DNA of 64,000 nucleotides. Source: Prostheceraeus crozeri. Lineage: Eukaryota; Platyhelminthes; Polycladida; Euryleptidae. A program made the translations under genes and the position numbers. The stretch is taken from assembly GCA_907163375.1 (NCBI GenBank), contig CAJQUW010007993.1, positions 62,001 to 126,000 of the forward strand, in the 5' to 3' direction. The stretch's first letter is position 1; every line of letters starts with the position of its first letter. This document shows, one piece after another, positions 54,036-64,000 of the stretch. Below the pieces are notes generated by a model. That model searched no databases. It was not told the DNA's origin and saw only the letters and a program-made list of their open reading frames with translations.

Positions 54036-56534
54036 TTAACCCCTTCGATCCTGTTTCGCATCTATGGCTTCCTCCCCTAGCTGCCTGTAAAAATCCTAAA
54101 ATTTCGGGATTTTTCAAATGCTGTTTACTCGACCAAAAAGTGTTGTCCTGACCCCAACCAACACTAAATAAGATGCCAAATAGATCGAATAGTCCCCTAA
54201 CATCAGAAAACATGCAAAAACAGTCGAAATTATCCAAAAAATTTATATTTTTTAAAAATACAAAAATCATCAAATTTTCACTTGGTGGGACATTAGTCAT
54301 GTCTAAACTTATTGAAACAGTCACCCAGGCAAAGCCCAGGCTTTTCAGGGCACGAATCACAGATGTATCGTGATTCTCTTCTGATTCCGTTGCTGAAACA
54401 GACACGGCAACGCTTCAATGGATTTTTCTTGCCAGTTGTGGATGGGATTCTTTTTTGCACATGTGTAGTCGTGCGCTGTTCCTCTGATGGTCGTCTTTTT
54501 CTTCTGGCTCCCTTTGGTGTTGATTGCAAATCTGTCAAGACTCGTATGGCATCCCTTAGGAAGTCAAAGAAACTCACGTTGCTTTCTTTCTCTTTTCTGT
54601 ATACAGCCCATGAATTGAAAAGTAGCCGAAGAATGCAATTCAGGCCGATCTTGTACCAGACATGCGATTTGCGAGCGCAGTTGTATTGACGAATAACTTG
54701 GTCTGTGAGATCTATCCCTCCCATTTCTTGATTGTAATTCTCGACAATTGATGGCTTGAGCACATTGGTTCGAACATTGCCCTTGGAAATCATTTCTTTT
54801 TGCACCAGAGAAGCATTGTCACACGTGGACATCAGATAAACATCCTTTCTGTCACAGAATTTTACCGCTATTATTCGGTCCTTTTCAGCGAATGCCGATG
54901 ACACAGGTTGCAGTTTCTTTTGAATAAGAATTTTTGGAATTCCTCTTTGCGGTCTGACTGTTCCACGAACACCCGTATTTCTCGAAAGAAGGTACTCTAT
55001 CAGCCGCAAGCTTGTAAACCAATTGTCTATATTCAGGACGTATCCCCGGTCAAGCATGTCAGCCTTTGAAAGTAATCGAACGACTATCTTTTCACTATTC
55101 GAAAGCGCCTCAGTACCAGGCTCGCCGGTTTCATAACAGGTATCCTTGCCAACATAGATTTGAGAATAAATCATGTATCCCGTTCTATCTGCAAGAATGA
55201 ATAACTTCACACCAAACCTGGATCTTTTCGTCCGAATAAACATCTTGATTGAAAGCCTTCCCTTGAATAATACAAGACTTTCATCCAAACTCAGAGATTG
55301 AAGTGGTCGGTACTGAGAACAAAGATCATTCACAATAGAGAAGAAACCACTAAGTCTGCTTTCCTTCTTGGATGGGTCCACCGCAAATGGATCCGAGAAT
55401 CTCAGGAATCTCAGAATAGCGATGTATCTGTCACGACTCAGACACTTTGGTTGCAAAAAGAAGGGAGTTGTCATCATTTCTTCGGTTTGCCAGTAAGATC
55501 TGATTGTGGGTTTCTTTACGATGCCCATTAGAAGAGTAATACCAACAAATGTCTTCATTTCTAAAATAGTAACATTTTTCCAGTGCATTTCTTCTTGCTC
55601 TTCCTCCATCATTCGAACATTTTCAATAAGGACACGGTCATTCACCCATTTTGTGAGGGTTTCAAACAAATTGTCTGGTAGAAATTTGATTATGTAATCT
55701 CTCACAGTAAATTCGGTACTGTCAATCTCCGTATCTGTCCAGCCCCACTCTCCAAGAAACACAAAGTTAGTTGCATCACTGACATCTGTCGGCTCGACGA
55801 TAGTCCACCCATCTTCGGCACTCGCTTCTAGATCTTCACTGCTATCAGAATCGGTATCAGAAGACGACTCATCTGTAATATGGGGAGGATCAAAAGTCGT
55901 ATCTTCATTTTCCGAATCGTCTTCACTGTTATCGGAATCAAAACCATAGCGACGGACTGGCTGCACTCGGCGTGTTGAGTGCCTGGTACTACTTGATGGT
56001 GCCGCTGCCATTGAAAGAATGATCAGAAATTAGTTGTGACAAATGACAATATACCGTGCAAGCTGCTCTACCTAACAACGAATCAGCCACGCGCAATCTT
56101 TACCGGACGTCATTATACAATCACCATCAATCAATACTTTGAATATGCTTCATGTGTGGCTCGACTGAATGCAGGTGACATCGCACTGCAACCGCTGAGT
56201 TGTATTGCCGACAATCAGATCATGTAAAGACAGCAGAAACACAAGACACAGCTGATCGCAGCAGCATGAAACTAATGCATTACTTGCCCTCAATAGACTT
56301 GATGTACGTGTACATGTAACCTACTACATGTACATGTACCATTACAGCGGTTAATTCTATTAAATATAGTTGGTTTGCACATAATCTGCGCTAAAGACAA
56401 CATCTAACGTGTTTTACAAGCAACTGGAATACTTCACGCCTAAACAGTTAGCAAAATTTCTCATGACGACACGCTGTCGTCATAGCGCATGTAAGCGTGA
56501 CGACAACGTGTCGTCATAGGATCGAAAGGGTTAA
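54036..56534 (-). mobile_element. piggyBac element 2 with intact transposase, TTAA-flanked
   Basis: TTAA at 54036-54039 and 56531-56534 bounds 54040-56530 (2491 bp). The ends are CCCCTTCGATCCTGTTTCGC and, inward from the right, CCCTTTCGATCCTATGACG (12 of the first 13 bases match). Just inside the right end are near-palindromes ATGACGACACGCTGTCGTCAT and TGACGACAACGTGTCGTCA. With both ends and an open transposase, this is the least decayed mobile element in the window. Confidence 0.9.
54293..56011 (-). CDS. piggyBac transposase, apparently intact (572 aa)
   Basis: A cut-and-paste transposase of the piggyBac (PGBD) family that acts at TTAA sites. Domains in order: a disordered acidic N-terminus (residues 1-80, runs of Asp/Glu/Ser); dimerisation and insertion region with VGITLLMGIVKKPTIRSYW (about 155-174); DDE core with SLSLDESLVLFKG (D243), YVLNIDNWFTSL (D329) and NQEMGGIDLTDQV (D434); and a C-terminal Cys-rich zinc domain LKRCRVCFS, YICDSCPEKPGLCLGDC (about 531-566). 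All three catalytic Asp residues and the zinc ligands are visible, and length is normal for the family. The first ATG at 56011 gives MAAAPSSSTRHSTRRVQ and is the natural start. Activity is not proven. Confidence 0.92.
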   Translation of the reverse strand: MAAAPSSSTRHSTRRVQPVRRYGFDSDNSEDDSENEDTTFDPPHITDESSSDTDSDSSEDLEASAEDGWTIVEPTDVSDATNFVFLGEWGWTDTEIDSTEFTVRDYIIKFLPDNLFETLTKWVNDRVLIENVRMMEEEQEEMHWKNVTILEMKTFVGITLLMGIVKKPTIRSYWQTEEMMTTPFFLQPKCLSRDRYIAILRFLRFSDPFAVDPSKKESRLSGFFSIVNDLCSQYRPLQSLSLDESLVLFKGRLSIKMFIRTKRSRFGVKLFILADRTGYMIYSQIYVGKDTCYETGEPGTEALSNSEKIVVRLLSKADMLDRGYVLNIDNWFTSLRLIEYLLSRNTGVRGTVRPQRGIPKILIQKKLQPVSSAFAEKDRIIAVKFCDRKDVYLMSTCDNASLVQKEMISKGNVRTNVLKPSIVENYNQEMGGIDLTDQVIRQYNCARKSHVWYKIGLNCILRLLFNSWAVYRKEKESNVSFFDFLRDAIRVLTDLQSTPKGARRKRRPSEEQRTTTHVQKRIPSTTGKKNPLKRCRVCFSNGIRRESRYICDSCPEKPGLCLGDCFNKFRHD

Positions 56535-57435
56535 ATCCTCAATGTGTACACACATTCGATTGTATTAAATGAACTCGAGGGGGAAATAGTTGCTAATTGT
56601 TACCAAATGTGAGAAATGCAAATTTCTGAAGTTTTGGAGAATTTGCCACGGAGTTGACTGATCATGATTGCAATGCAGAAGGAATTATGGTATTTTACAG
56701 ATTCTCAGTGTCATTACAGTTTTGGAGATTTAATGCTTGTTAAATTAGCAACTCGATGTGTTCTTATTACTTTCATGCTCAACCTCAAGAGTATTTTCTT
56801 AAGAGTGATCATACCACAGGAAACCTGCCACTGGCAGAGCAAAATCACATAATCACAGACAATGATTTCAATTAACTTTGAAAGATGTGAATGGCTCCAC
56901 ATCACTATTTAGATTCAAGAAATGAAACATGAATTTATTCAGCCAAGAAAGCACGAATAATATCGCGACTTTTTCATGAAGACTTCCATTATAGTACGGA
57001 TCATGAGATTCCCTTGATAATCAGCTTGATTTCCATCTAGCTAGGTTGCTTATTAGCAAATATTAATTCATTTTGATGTCAAACATGTTTCATACTACTT
57101 ATATAGGGGCGTCATGTCGGTAGTATATAAATTTTCAAATTTTAAAAAACTCCTGAAATAATTTTTTGGACCACGGGAACGTAATCTCCGAAAATGACCG
57201 AATCTATTCATTTAAAAATTTTCACGCATGCAGTTGCTTTTTTGAGTCGACATCACTTTATATATTTACTCTATGTACATCTACTTATATGAGAGTAATT
57301 TTTTAACTGATTACACATTTCAGGTGGATTTATCATGCGAAATTAAGAAAAGCAATTATAGAAAAGAAAGGCATCATAAAATATATTTTCAATAGAAATT
57401 CAGCATGAGGTGGATAATCCACCCCAAACATAAAC

Positions 57436-57963
57436 TAACGATGTTCAAAATGCACATAAGAGAACGATTAAACGCTCATCGCATCTCGTCAGCGTATCAT
57501 CCATCCTCTAATGGCTGAGCAGAAGTGGCTATTAAAACAGTCAAGCGAATGTTAATGAACAATATATCATCTGACGACAATGGTCAGGGCCCTTCTCATG
57601 CTTCGTACTAATGCGCCTGATCCCGGCTGCCACTTGTCGCCCGCTGAAATATATTATTCGGACGTCGCTTGCGAGATTCGATCTCTTCCCTTCATTACTA
57701 AGAATATCCCAGCTTTCGATAATCCGCAAATTGCAGATCAATGGAAGACTGCCTGGGAGCTCAAAGAACGATCTCTCAAAAGTAGGGAGTGCGTCAAATC
57801 ATCTGAACATCTTAGTGAGCACGCTCAACCTTTGGAGCCGTTGTCTGTTGGTGATGAAGTGTTTATCCAAAACCAAACGGGACAATTTCCGAAGCGATGG
57901 GACCGCAACGGCGTAGTGCGGAAAGCAAAGACAATGATCATTACCTCTAGGTTACCGCACTAG
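57436..57963 (+). pseudogene. Ty3/gypsy integrase, C-terminal part
   Basis: The frame HIRERLNAHRISSAYHPSSN, G(stop)AEVAIKTVKRML contains the third catalytic region of the integrase core. A shifted frame (57580-57963) gives VRALLMLRTNAPDPGCHLSP and AEIYY, and SVGDEVFIQNQTGQFPKRWD, the GPY/F-like C-terminal domain. It is likely the 3' part of the same gypsy copy as 52580-52861, separated by insertions. A stop and frameshift interrupt it. Confidence 0.72.
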
Positions 57964-58294
57964 CGGACAAAATTGCGGAAACATTGCAATTTATATATGA
58001 TTTTATGCGTTAATTGTAATTTATTGTCATTTTACACGATAATTGTAATAAAATGATGGAATATATAAATTGCAATTTTTGTATTTTTCGTTTGCGAAAT
58101 TTTCATCGTACATTTATCATCATCGATTCATCTCAGTGTTGCTTCCTTTACAAAGATTTTTGCTTTCTTCAGGATAAAAAATGAAAACATTCATATCATT
58201 GCTACTTTTTGTTGATTATAATTGATATCACTGTAGTATACGAAAATTGTAATAAAAATACCCTAATGACTATATTGCAATATAGTCATTATAA

Positions 58295-58303
<9 letters not shown>
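57964..58303. other. AT-rich sequence, no gene
   Basis: No recognised feature. Confidence 0.4.

Positions 58304-58340
<37 letters not shown>
58302..58340. repeat. (AT)n microsatellite
   Basis: About 38 bp of AT dinucleotide repeat. Confidence 0.9.
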
Positions 58341-58342
<2 letters not shown>

Positions 58343-58347
58343 CTCCT

Positions 58348-58612
58348 GTCTCAGCACCACTCACATGTCCTGTCTCTGCACCACATCCCCTGTCTCTGCT
58401 CCAATTTTCAAAAAATTCATATATCTAAGTCCTGTCTCTGCACCATTCACCCCTGTCTCTGCTCCACAACATACTGTCTGTGCTCCAAAACCCCATGTCT
58501 CTGCACCATATATCATGTCTCTGCACCACCAAAACGGATTCTTTTTGAAACAACACCTGTCTCTGCTCCAGTATTCCATGTCTCTGCACCTTTTTGTCCT
58601 GTCTCTGCACCA
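58348..58612 (+). repeat. Dispersed TGTCTCTGCACCAC array
   Basis: About eleven copies of TGTCTCTGC(A/T)CCA occur within 265 bp. Spacing is irregular (13-50 bp) and each copy is usually preceded by CC or CA. The arrangement resembles the TTTGCGCCA arrays at the ends of the MULE-like element at 1116-2513. No opposing array was found in the window. Confidence 0.75.
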
Positions 58613-61437
58613 CATATAAACGAATTCTGTTCAGACTCACGCAACTACTTAGTATTCCGATAACGTTACCTACAGGAAAGCATTTACCATGGCAATATTA
58701 TCAAATTAAATCAAATCTTCTTTTTTGTAAGCAACTATAAAATGAGCGATGGAATGATAACTATCTACAAACTAAAGAAAACAAGTTTGCTGTAAGGCCG
58801 AATCAAAGAAGATCTGCATGGAACTTTTGGATTTTAATACTTGACACTTTTTCTAACATTCTAATCACAATAGCACAATATTATAATTTTAATTATGTGA
58901 TGCTTTCCCTTCGATTTCAATGTTGTTGTACATAAATACCTCTAAACTGACATCATTTCGAATGAGATATGATATTGGAATTGTTAAAAATGTACGTTTA
59001 AATACTGTCTTCTGAAAGTTTGTCTTCACTAAGAAAATAGGTCGGTTGATTTACAAAAGTATGATTTGGGAATCTACATTTTATATTGAGTTTAACAAAT
59101 AACAAAGTTAATCTTTAAATGTCGTCCATTCGGCAGATAGCCGCGTTGAAACATTTTCTCCGCTTTCGAGGAGGAGTGTTCACTGCGAAGTTATAAGCAG
59201 ATGCCTGATGCAAACCGTCGGTAGCACCTGTTCCGGCACCACCTCTTGTGGTAGCATCTCCCGTTGCATTTACAACAAAAATACCACCATTTATTACAGA
59301 CAATGCCTCCGTGAATATTAAAAACCTCTTTGCTTTTCCTATACGTACAGATGCAGTGTGGCAGGGCTCAGGTAGTCAATGCTTGTATGCTTACTCCCGA
59401 AGCACTGGAGTGGAGCTTTATACTCCGATACAAATACACTGATTGCCGATGAATGATGAATTTGAAACCTTTCTGGAATTGTAAATCCGCTGATTAACTT
59501 GCAATTACAAAACATCCCTCTAAGTTGTGTAAAACACATTTAAATTTTAAATAAAGGCCATAGTTGCATTATTTATTCGGCCTTTTTGCAAACTAAAAAT
59601 TAAAAACTTTCTTTAGCAATTCAGCTCTAACTTAACTATCACACTCATTACATTTATTTCATAAAGCATGACTGATTCACAGGCTTCCCGTTGGGTATTG
59701 GGATTCCCATTGGGATTGGGCCACCAAAAATTAAATAAGCTAGCACTACCAGGTCTTGTCCACGAAAAAAATGACATGCAAAAATTAAGAAAAATCTGAG
59801 CATATTTTTCATATTAGCCCATTATGGAAGGAATTTATTCTTTATTACTGAAAGGTGCTTCAATTGATAATTAATAGGTATGTTTTGGAAGCATGATGCT
59901 AAAATAATGCAATGACATCTATAGAACACTATAGGCCCAATTTTTTCTTCAGGTCTACACCTTATTATGAGTAAGCCTAAATGAATTTGTGGTTTTGTTT
60001 TCCTCTTTCATTCCATCCTCGAAATCAAGTTTACATTCATTTGAAACTTGTGATTCAGATTATCGCACATCGTTATTTCTTTCTGATCTATTGACCTGAA
60101 AGCATGCAATTGTGAAATTACCGGGACAATGAAAAAAATTCAGCAAAATTTGCAAAAGGAATGATAATTTAAAAATAAAGAGGAAATAAAAGATAAGGTG
60201 GAAAAATGAGAAATGGAGAATGATTTTCGGAAAAGCGGAGAATAATGAAAATAAAGAAACTCTTGGTATCGCGTTCGGATTTAGAAATAGGCATGGAAGC
60301 CTGAGATTGAATCGAAAATTCCTGGAAATTTTTCTTAGATAAAGATTAAGTGAGAGTGAACGTAAACCTAATTTTAATTGAAGTCGCCAGTAGAGCTGTG
60401 AAATTTGATTTTGCGCATCAGAATTGTTTGGTAAAAAACTTCGGCGTCCGGACCTTTACTTTCTTGGACAAGCCCAGCAGAGACCGCACCCCACATTATT
60501 CTGAAGAAACTAAGCAACTAGCAAAATTCTTCAACTGAAAGAGGTAGCAAACAGAATTCTATCAATCCCTGGATCCAGCGCGGATTTAGACAATCTTTAG
60601 TGAAACTGGAATTAACAATTTTCCCTTAGCGTCGACGCACATATGCCCAGACTGAGCATATACATACACCCAGCATGAGCCCTGGTGTATCTCCAATATC
60701 AGTAACGAGTACAACATCCGTTGAAATCTCTGTTGATTTCGGGAAATGCAGACCGTACAATATCTGGGGAGGCAGTGAAAAGGGTTCTCGATTACGAGAA
60801 CGAGTAGGCCAACTATGCATATGTGCAAGTACCTACTTCGAACAAGTTCTGCAGAGATTTTTGTAATCAATGATTTGTTTTGCGGATTTATTGATTGATT
60901 CATGCCACCAATGTCATCCTCAGTAAATGAAGAATTTATTGTTATTAAGGATGCTTTAAGGTTTTTTATACAGACCGTTTCCTAAATCGTTGCACAGCAC
61001 AAAAATTCCTGCGTGTTTTGTATAGACTATTCTCATCAAATTTAATCGCAAACTGATAACTAATTTCTAAATTGATTTACTTGGTCAGCCGAGACACTTG
61101 GTTTAGAAAACAGTGTGGTTTGCTTAAATAAATGAAGTAATGAGTGATGGTCTGTTTTGTTATTTTGAGATATCATGTTGTTGACCCTCTTATCACTCAC
61201 TGTCGTGTCATCATTGATGAGCTGCTCCTGTTGATCCATTTGTCGGACGCAGGCGTCAGCATTCCTACGGCGCAAAGAAAATGTTTTTGTTTATTGTCAA
61301 CTGGTGCGGACGAGAGAAGTCCTCCTCTGATCTGATATTAAAAATCTTCTGATCTCAAGTGAGGGAAATGATGACTCAACCAATACCTGAGCATGGGAAT
61401 GTTACAAATTTGAAGCCTGCCATTGAAAAGATGGGTA
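58613..61437. other. No identifiable gene
   Basis: Several short frames occur (for example 60350-60538 on the + strand, ending ETKQLAKFFN), but I recognise no family and see no convincing exon structure. Confidence 0.35.
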
Positions 61438-61994
61438 CTGTAATTTCCGGCCTATAAGGCGCGACTTTTTTTACTCGAAAACAGCTAGTGCGCCTTATCT
61501 ACGGAGTGCGCCTTGTCTATGGTCAAAATAGATTTTTAAGGTTCAGACACTGAAGCGAACAATGACGTTCCCACCTACAGCAATTGTTTATCTCCGACAC
61601 ATAAGACTCCGACTTCTCAGGATTTTCCGAGTGTTGTGTTGAGTGAGTCAAGAATACTGGCATGACTGATTTTGTTAGTTGTTTATATGCCCAGTTGTTT
61701 AACTGAACATTTAATGTTGGAATATTTTTCAGACCAAGCTATCATAACGATCACAATCTTATGTAATTTTTCAGATAGACCTATTAAATCAAATTGTCTA
61801 CTTAAAAGAAGTTGTTGCTTTTTCTTAACTGCCGGTAGTACCAGTATTTCTAACAAACATTATTTCCTACTGGTTACGATAATATCTGTAACTACATATG
61901 TGCCCCTTATTCACGAAGCGCGCCTTATCTGTTGTCAAAAGACGAAATTACCTAAAACTCGGCTTGTGCGCCTTATAGGCCGGAAATTACGGTA
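61436..61994. mobile_element. 555-bp TIR element, TA-flanked
   Basis: 61438-61992 begins CTGTAATTTCCGGCCTATAA and ends TTATAGGCCGGAAATTACGG. The terminal inverted repeats are about 25 bp and end at AAGGCGC. TA lies on both sides (61436-61437 and 61993-61994); TAC is equally possible as a duplication. Subterminal GTGCGCCTTATCTAC, GTGCGCCTTGTCTATGGTCA and GCGCCTTATCTGTTGTCA repeats are present. There is no transposase ORF, so it is a MITE. Confidence 0.7.
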
Positions 61995-64000
61995 CATATT
62001 CTCGGAGCTGATTAGACAAGCATTCTTTTAAATCCAAACTTGAAAACTCCCCAGCATTAATGCAACAAAATATATTTTTAAAAGTTGTCTGTTGTTGACC
62101 GCAGAAAACATTGCTTCATCCAACAAATAGCGCAATATCAGGTAGAAGTGTAAGCTGAATGAAATTGTGCCAAATGTTGTCGAAAAAATGAGAGCTGATC
62201 AAAGGCTCGATTCAGTGGTGATAATCTTAATTTTCTGTAATGTGAAACCTCGTCTGTAGGCATCGGTAAAGACAAAGGCTTTTGCAATCATACACATGTC
62301 AACAGAGTCACGAGTGGTGTTTCCATTACTTTCGAGTAGGCCAAATTTGAGATAGTGCTAACATTCGTGTACTTTGAGAGAACGAACAGGTAACCTATAC
62401 GTTTGGTAACATATGAAAGAACTGGAGTGCAACTAGGAAACGCTTCTCTAGTTACAGAACAAATTCTACAAACGCCTGCTGATGATATACGTCCACTTAC
62501 TTGAGCTTTTCATAAATCGAAATGCGCTGATACAGCAGCTGAGAAGATTATCACTACAATGTAATCTGGGAGTATAACATGCAGACCTATCATCAAATGA
62601 GCAATTTTAGAAGGCTCATCTTATTCCTTTCAAGTACGAGTACATTCCCTTTAAAAGCATGTAATTTCTTCTATTTTCCGTTATCACCCAAAGTTACATT
62701 TACTCGTAATTACATTTTATTAGACACGTGGCATGCAGCAATGCCAATTACATGCAACAGCAGACAAACCAAACTCACACGAAGTGAACAGTGAATTTAA
62801 GGAAAAATGTAAAACCGAATTATGAAATAACTTAAGAAATACAAGTCTTCGAAGTATAGGCCTATGGGTTGAAAAAGTCAATTGTTTTCAATTCAACTGC
62901 TTTCATGAGAGTTCTTAGGAAATATGTTCTCTCTCACGAATTATCTAACGACAAGGTTTCACAGTCGTAAGCACTTTTGCGTGTCTGGTCCGTTTAATGG
63001 GTAGCCAAAAGTGAAAAGCAGAAAGAAGATGTCAACACTACCATGAAGGTCCAACATTGTACGAGCGTATGTATCAAATATTGTTTTACATACAAATCTC
63101 AAAACAGAAAAAATCTAATCTATTTGCATTTACAAAATGAGATAGAGTACAAAAGCTACGATGCATGGCTTGTGAGGACGTGTCAGAGGACTTTCGACGG
63201 TTAGGTAAATAAACACCGCACAAGTGTACACGTGTGATTCAACAATTGAACATGCATATATAATTGATGTATAAATAGATATTACTGTATCTCCTATTCC
63301 ATATGATGGGCTGCGACACATATCCTTAGTTAAATTTAGAACAAAATTAAAGGAACCTCTCAATTCTCTGAAATGTAGGTCTAGAAGTAGGAATGTAGGT
63401 CTACACCGAGGCCTGCATGTAGGCTGGGTTATAGGCCCATGTTTTTAGACAACCAATACAATCACTGTAGAAGCATCATTGACAACATTTTTGATGCTAG
63501 GATTCTTGCTTGGAGTTGGGTTAAGATCCCAGTGGAAATTCCTCTTGGGATTGTGCTGGACTACCATGTCCACCGACAACCCTGCTGATTCAGCCTCTCG
63601 ATCAAATAGTTGTGAAAGAATATAATGGCACACTTCATGGGAATTCATGTTTGGACCCTTTCATTGCTCTCACAACCAGAGACTGAACATTTCACCTCCA
63701 ACTTTGCAAGACTGTTCACCATTATCTCATGAAGTGGTTGTGACTGATTGTATTTTAGTGTCTTCTAATTCTATTCTTTCATTTAATACTGCAGCAGTAA
63801 ATAGGTCGACTACATGACAGAATGAGTTGAATTTTACATTGCCATTGAAAAAGGCATCCAACATGACGTGATGACATGTTCTGAACGTAAAAGGAAATAC
63901 TGAGTTATGACTTTTTGCATATTTTCCTAATTGCGTACAATCGGATTTGACTCACCAGTCACGCTGTATTTCAGTATTATTTTAGATAAAGCATGAGTTC
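61995..64000. other. No identifiable gene
   Basis: AT-rich sequence with short frames only. Nothing is supported. Confidence 0.35.

Larger units (their letters stand above)
54001..57290. repeat. R-family repeat, copy c, split by piggyBac element 2
   Basis: 54001-54039 (ATTAGCTAGAGTGGTAACTCC) and 56531-57290 together match R copy b. The right part carries GAAACCTGCCACTGGCAGAG, TAGCTAGGTTGCTTATTAGC, TTTCATACTACTTATATAGG and TTTTTTGAGTCGAC, and ends TTTACTCTATG. The uninterrupted site CGCATTTATTAAATCC is visible in copy b at about 46307. Confidence 0.65.

Noticed and set aside
58209-58619. 136-codon open frame over the (AT)n and TGTCTCTGCACCAC arrays
   Set aside because: The translation is only the repeat words (YIYIYI and CLCTT/VSAP runs). 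It is repeat-derived, not a gene.
60350-60538. Possible host exon ending ETKQLAKFFN
   Set aside because: No family recognised, no convincing splice acceptor and no neighbouring exons.

Overview
The window looks like nuclear DNA of an invertebrate animal: AT-rich, with one intron-rich host gene and a very heavy load of transposable elements. I cannot assign a phylum. No bacterial operons, tRNA or rRNA genes or CRISPR arrays were seen. All coordinates and translations were read by hand from the sequence.

Host gene. Nine exons on the + strand (321-41643) encode most of FIG4/SAC3, the PI(3,5)P2 5-phosphatase. The 5' exons lie to the left of the window. The nine exons join in phase (2067 nt, 688 codons plus stop) and include the CX5R(T) catalytic loop. 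Almost everything between 822 and 41157 sits inside FIG4 introns. Intron sizes range from about 60 bp to 16 kb, and the largest are swollen by mobile elements.

Intron layout. 822-3324 holds a MULE-like element with a FLYWCH zinc-finger ORF, 9-bp target duplications and TTTGCGCC arrays. 3492-8123 holds a decayed piggyBac with TTAA ends and an antisense, truncated histone H3. 8424-24585 holds a hAT transposase relic, two LINE tails, a long-TIR element (12403-15293), a hairpin-rich tract, an R2-like non-LTR retrotransposon with restriction-like endonuclease (17.0-20.05 kb, minus) and a Crypton-type tyrosine recombinase (20.4-21.8 kb, minus). 24897-32912 holds Penelope-like elements: one with an N-terminal GIY-YIG domain (Naiad-like order) and others with the usual C-terminal GIY-YIG. 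33724-41157 holds direct repeats and a 1.56-kb element with 535-bp inverted arms carrying a GIY-YIG remnant.

Downstream of FIG4 (41.6-58 kb) is a nest of insertions. A Ty3/gypsy relic was hit by a non-autonomous hAT and by a long inverted-repeat family here called R. R copies were in turn hit by two piggyBac elements, one with an apparently intact 572-residue transposase, and by further copies of the same hAT family. Perfect 8-bp (hAT) and TTAA (piggyBac) duplications fix the order of events. From 58 to 64 kb I see mainly simple repeats, a TGTCTCTGCACCAC array and a 555-bp TIR element.

The most unusual signal is a ~100-nt motif present twice (28839-28940, just downstream of the Naiad-like ORF, and 42865-42958). 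The copies differ by compensatory changes that preserve at least five helices in a pseudoknotted arrangement. They keep CTGANGA and GAAA boxes like the hammerhead core, but in the wrong order for any classical hammerhead. It is a candidate undescribed structured or self-cleaving RNA linked to retroelements.
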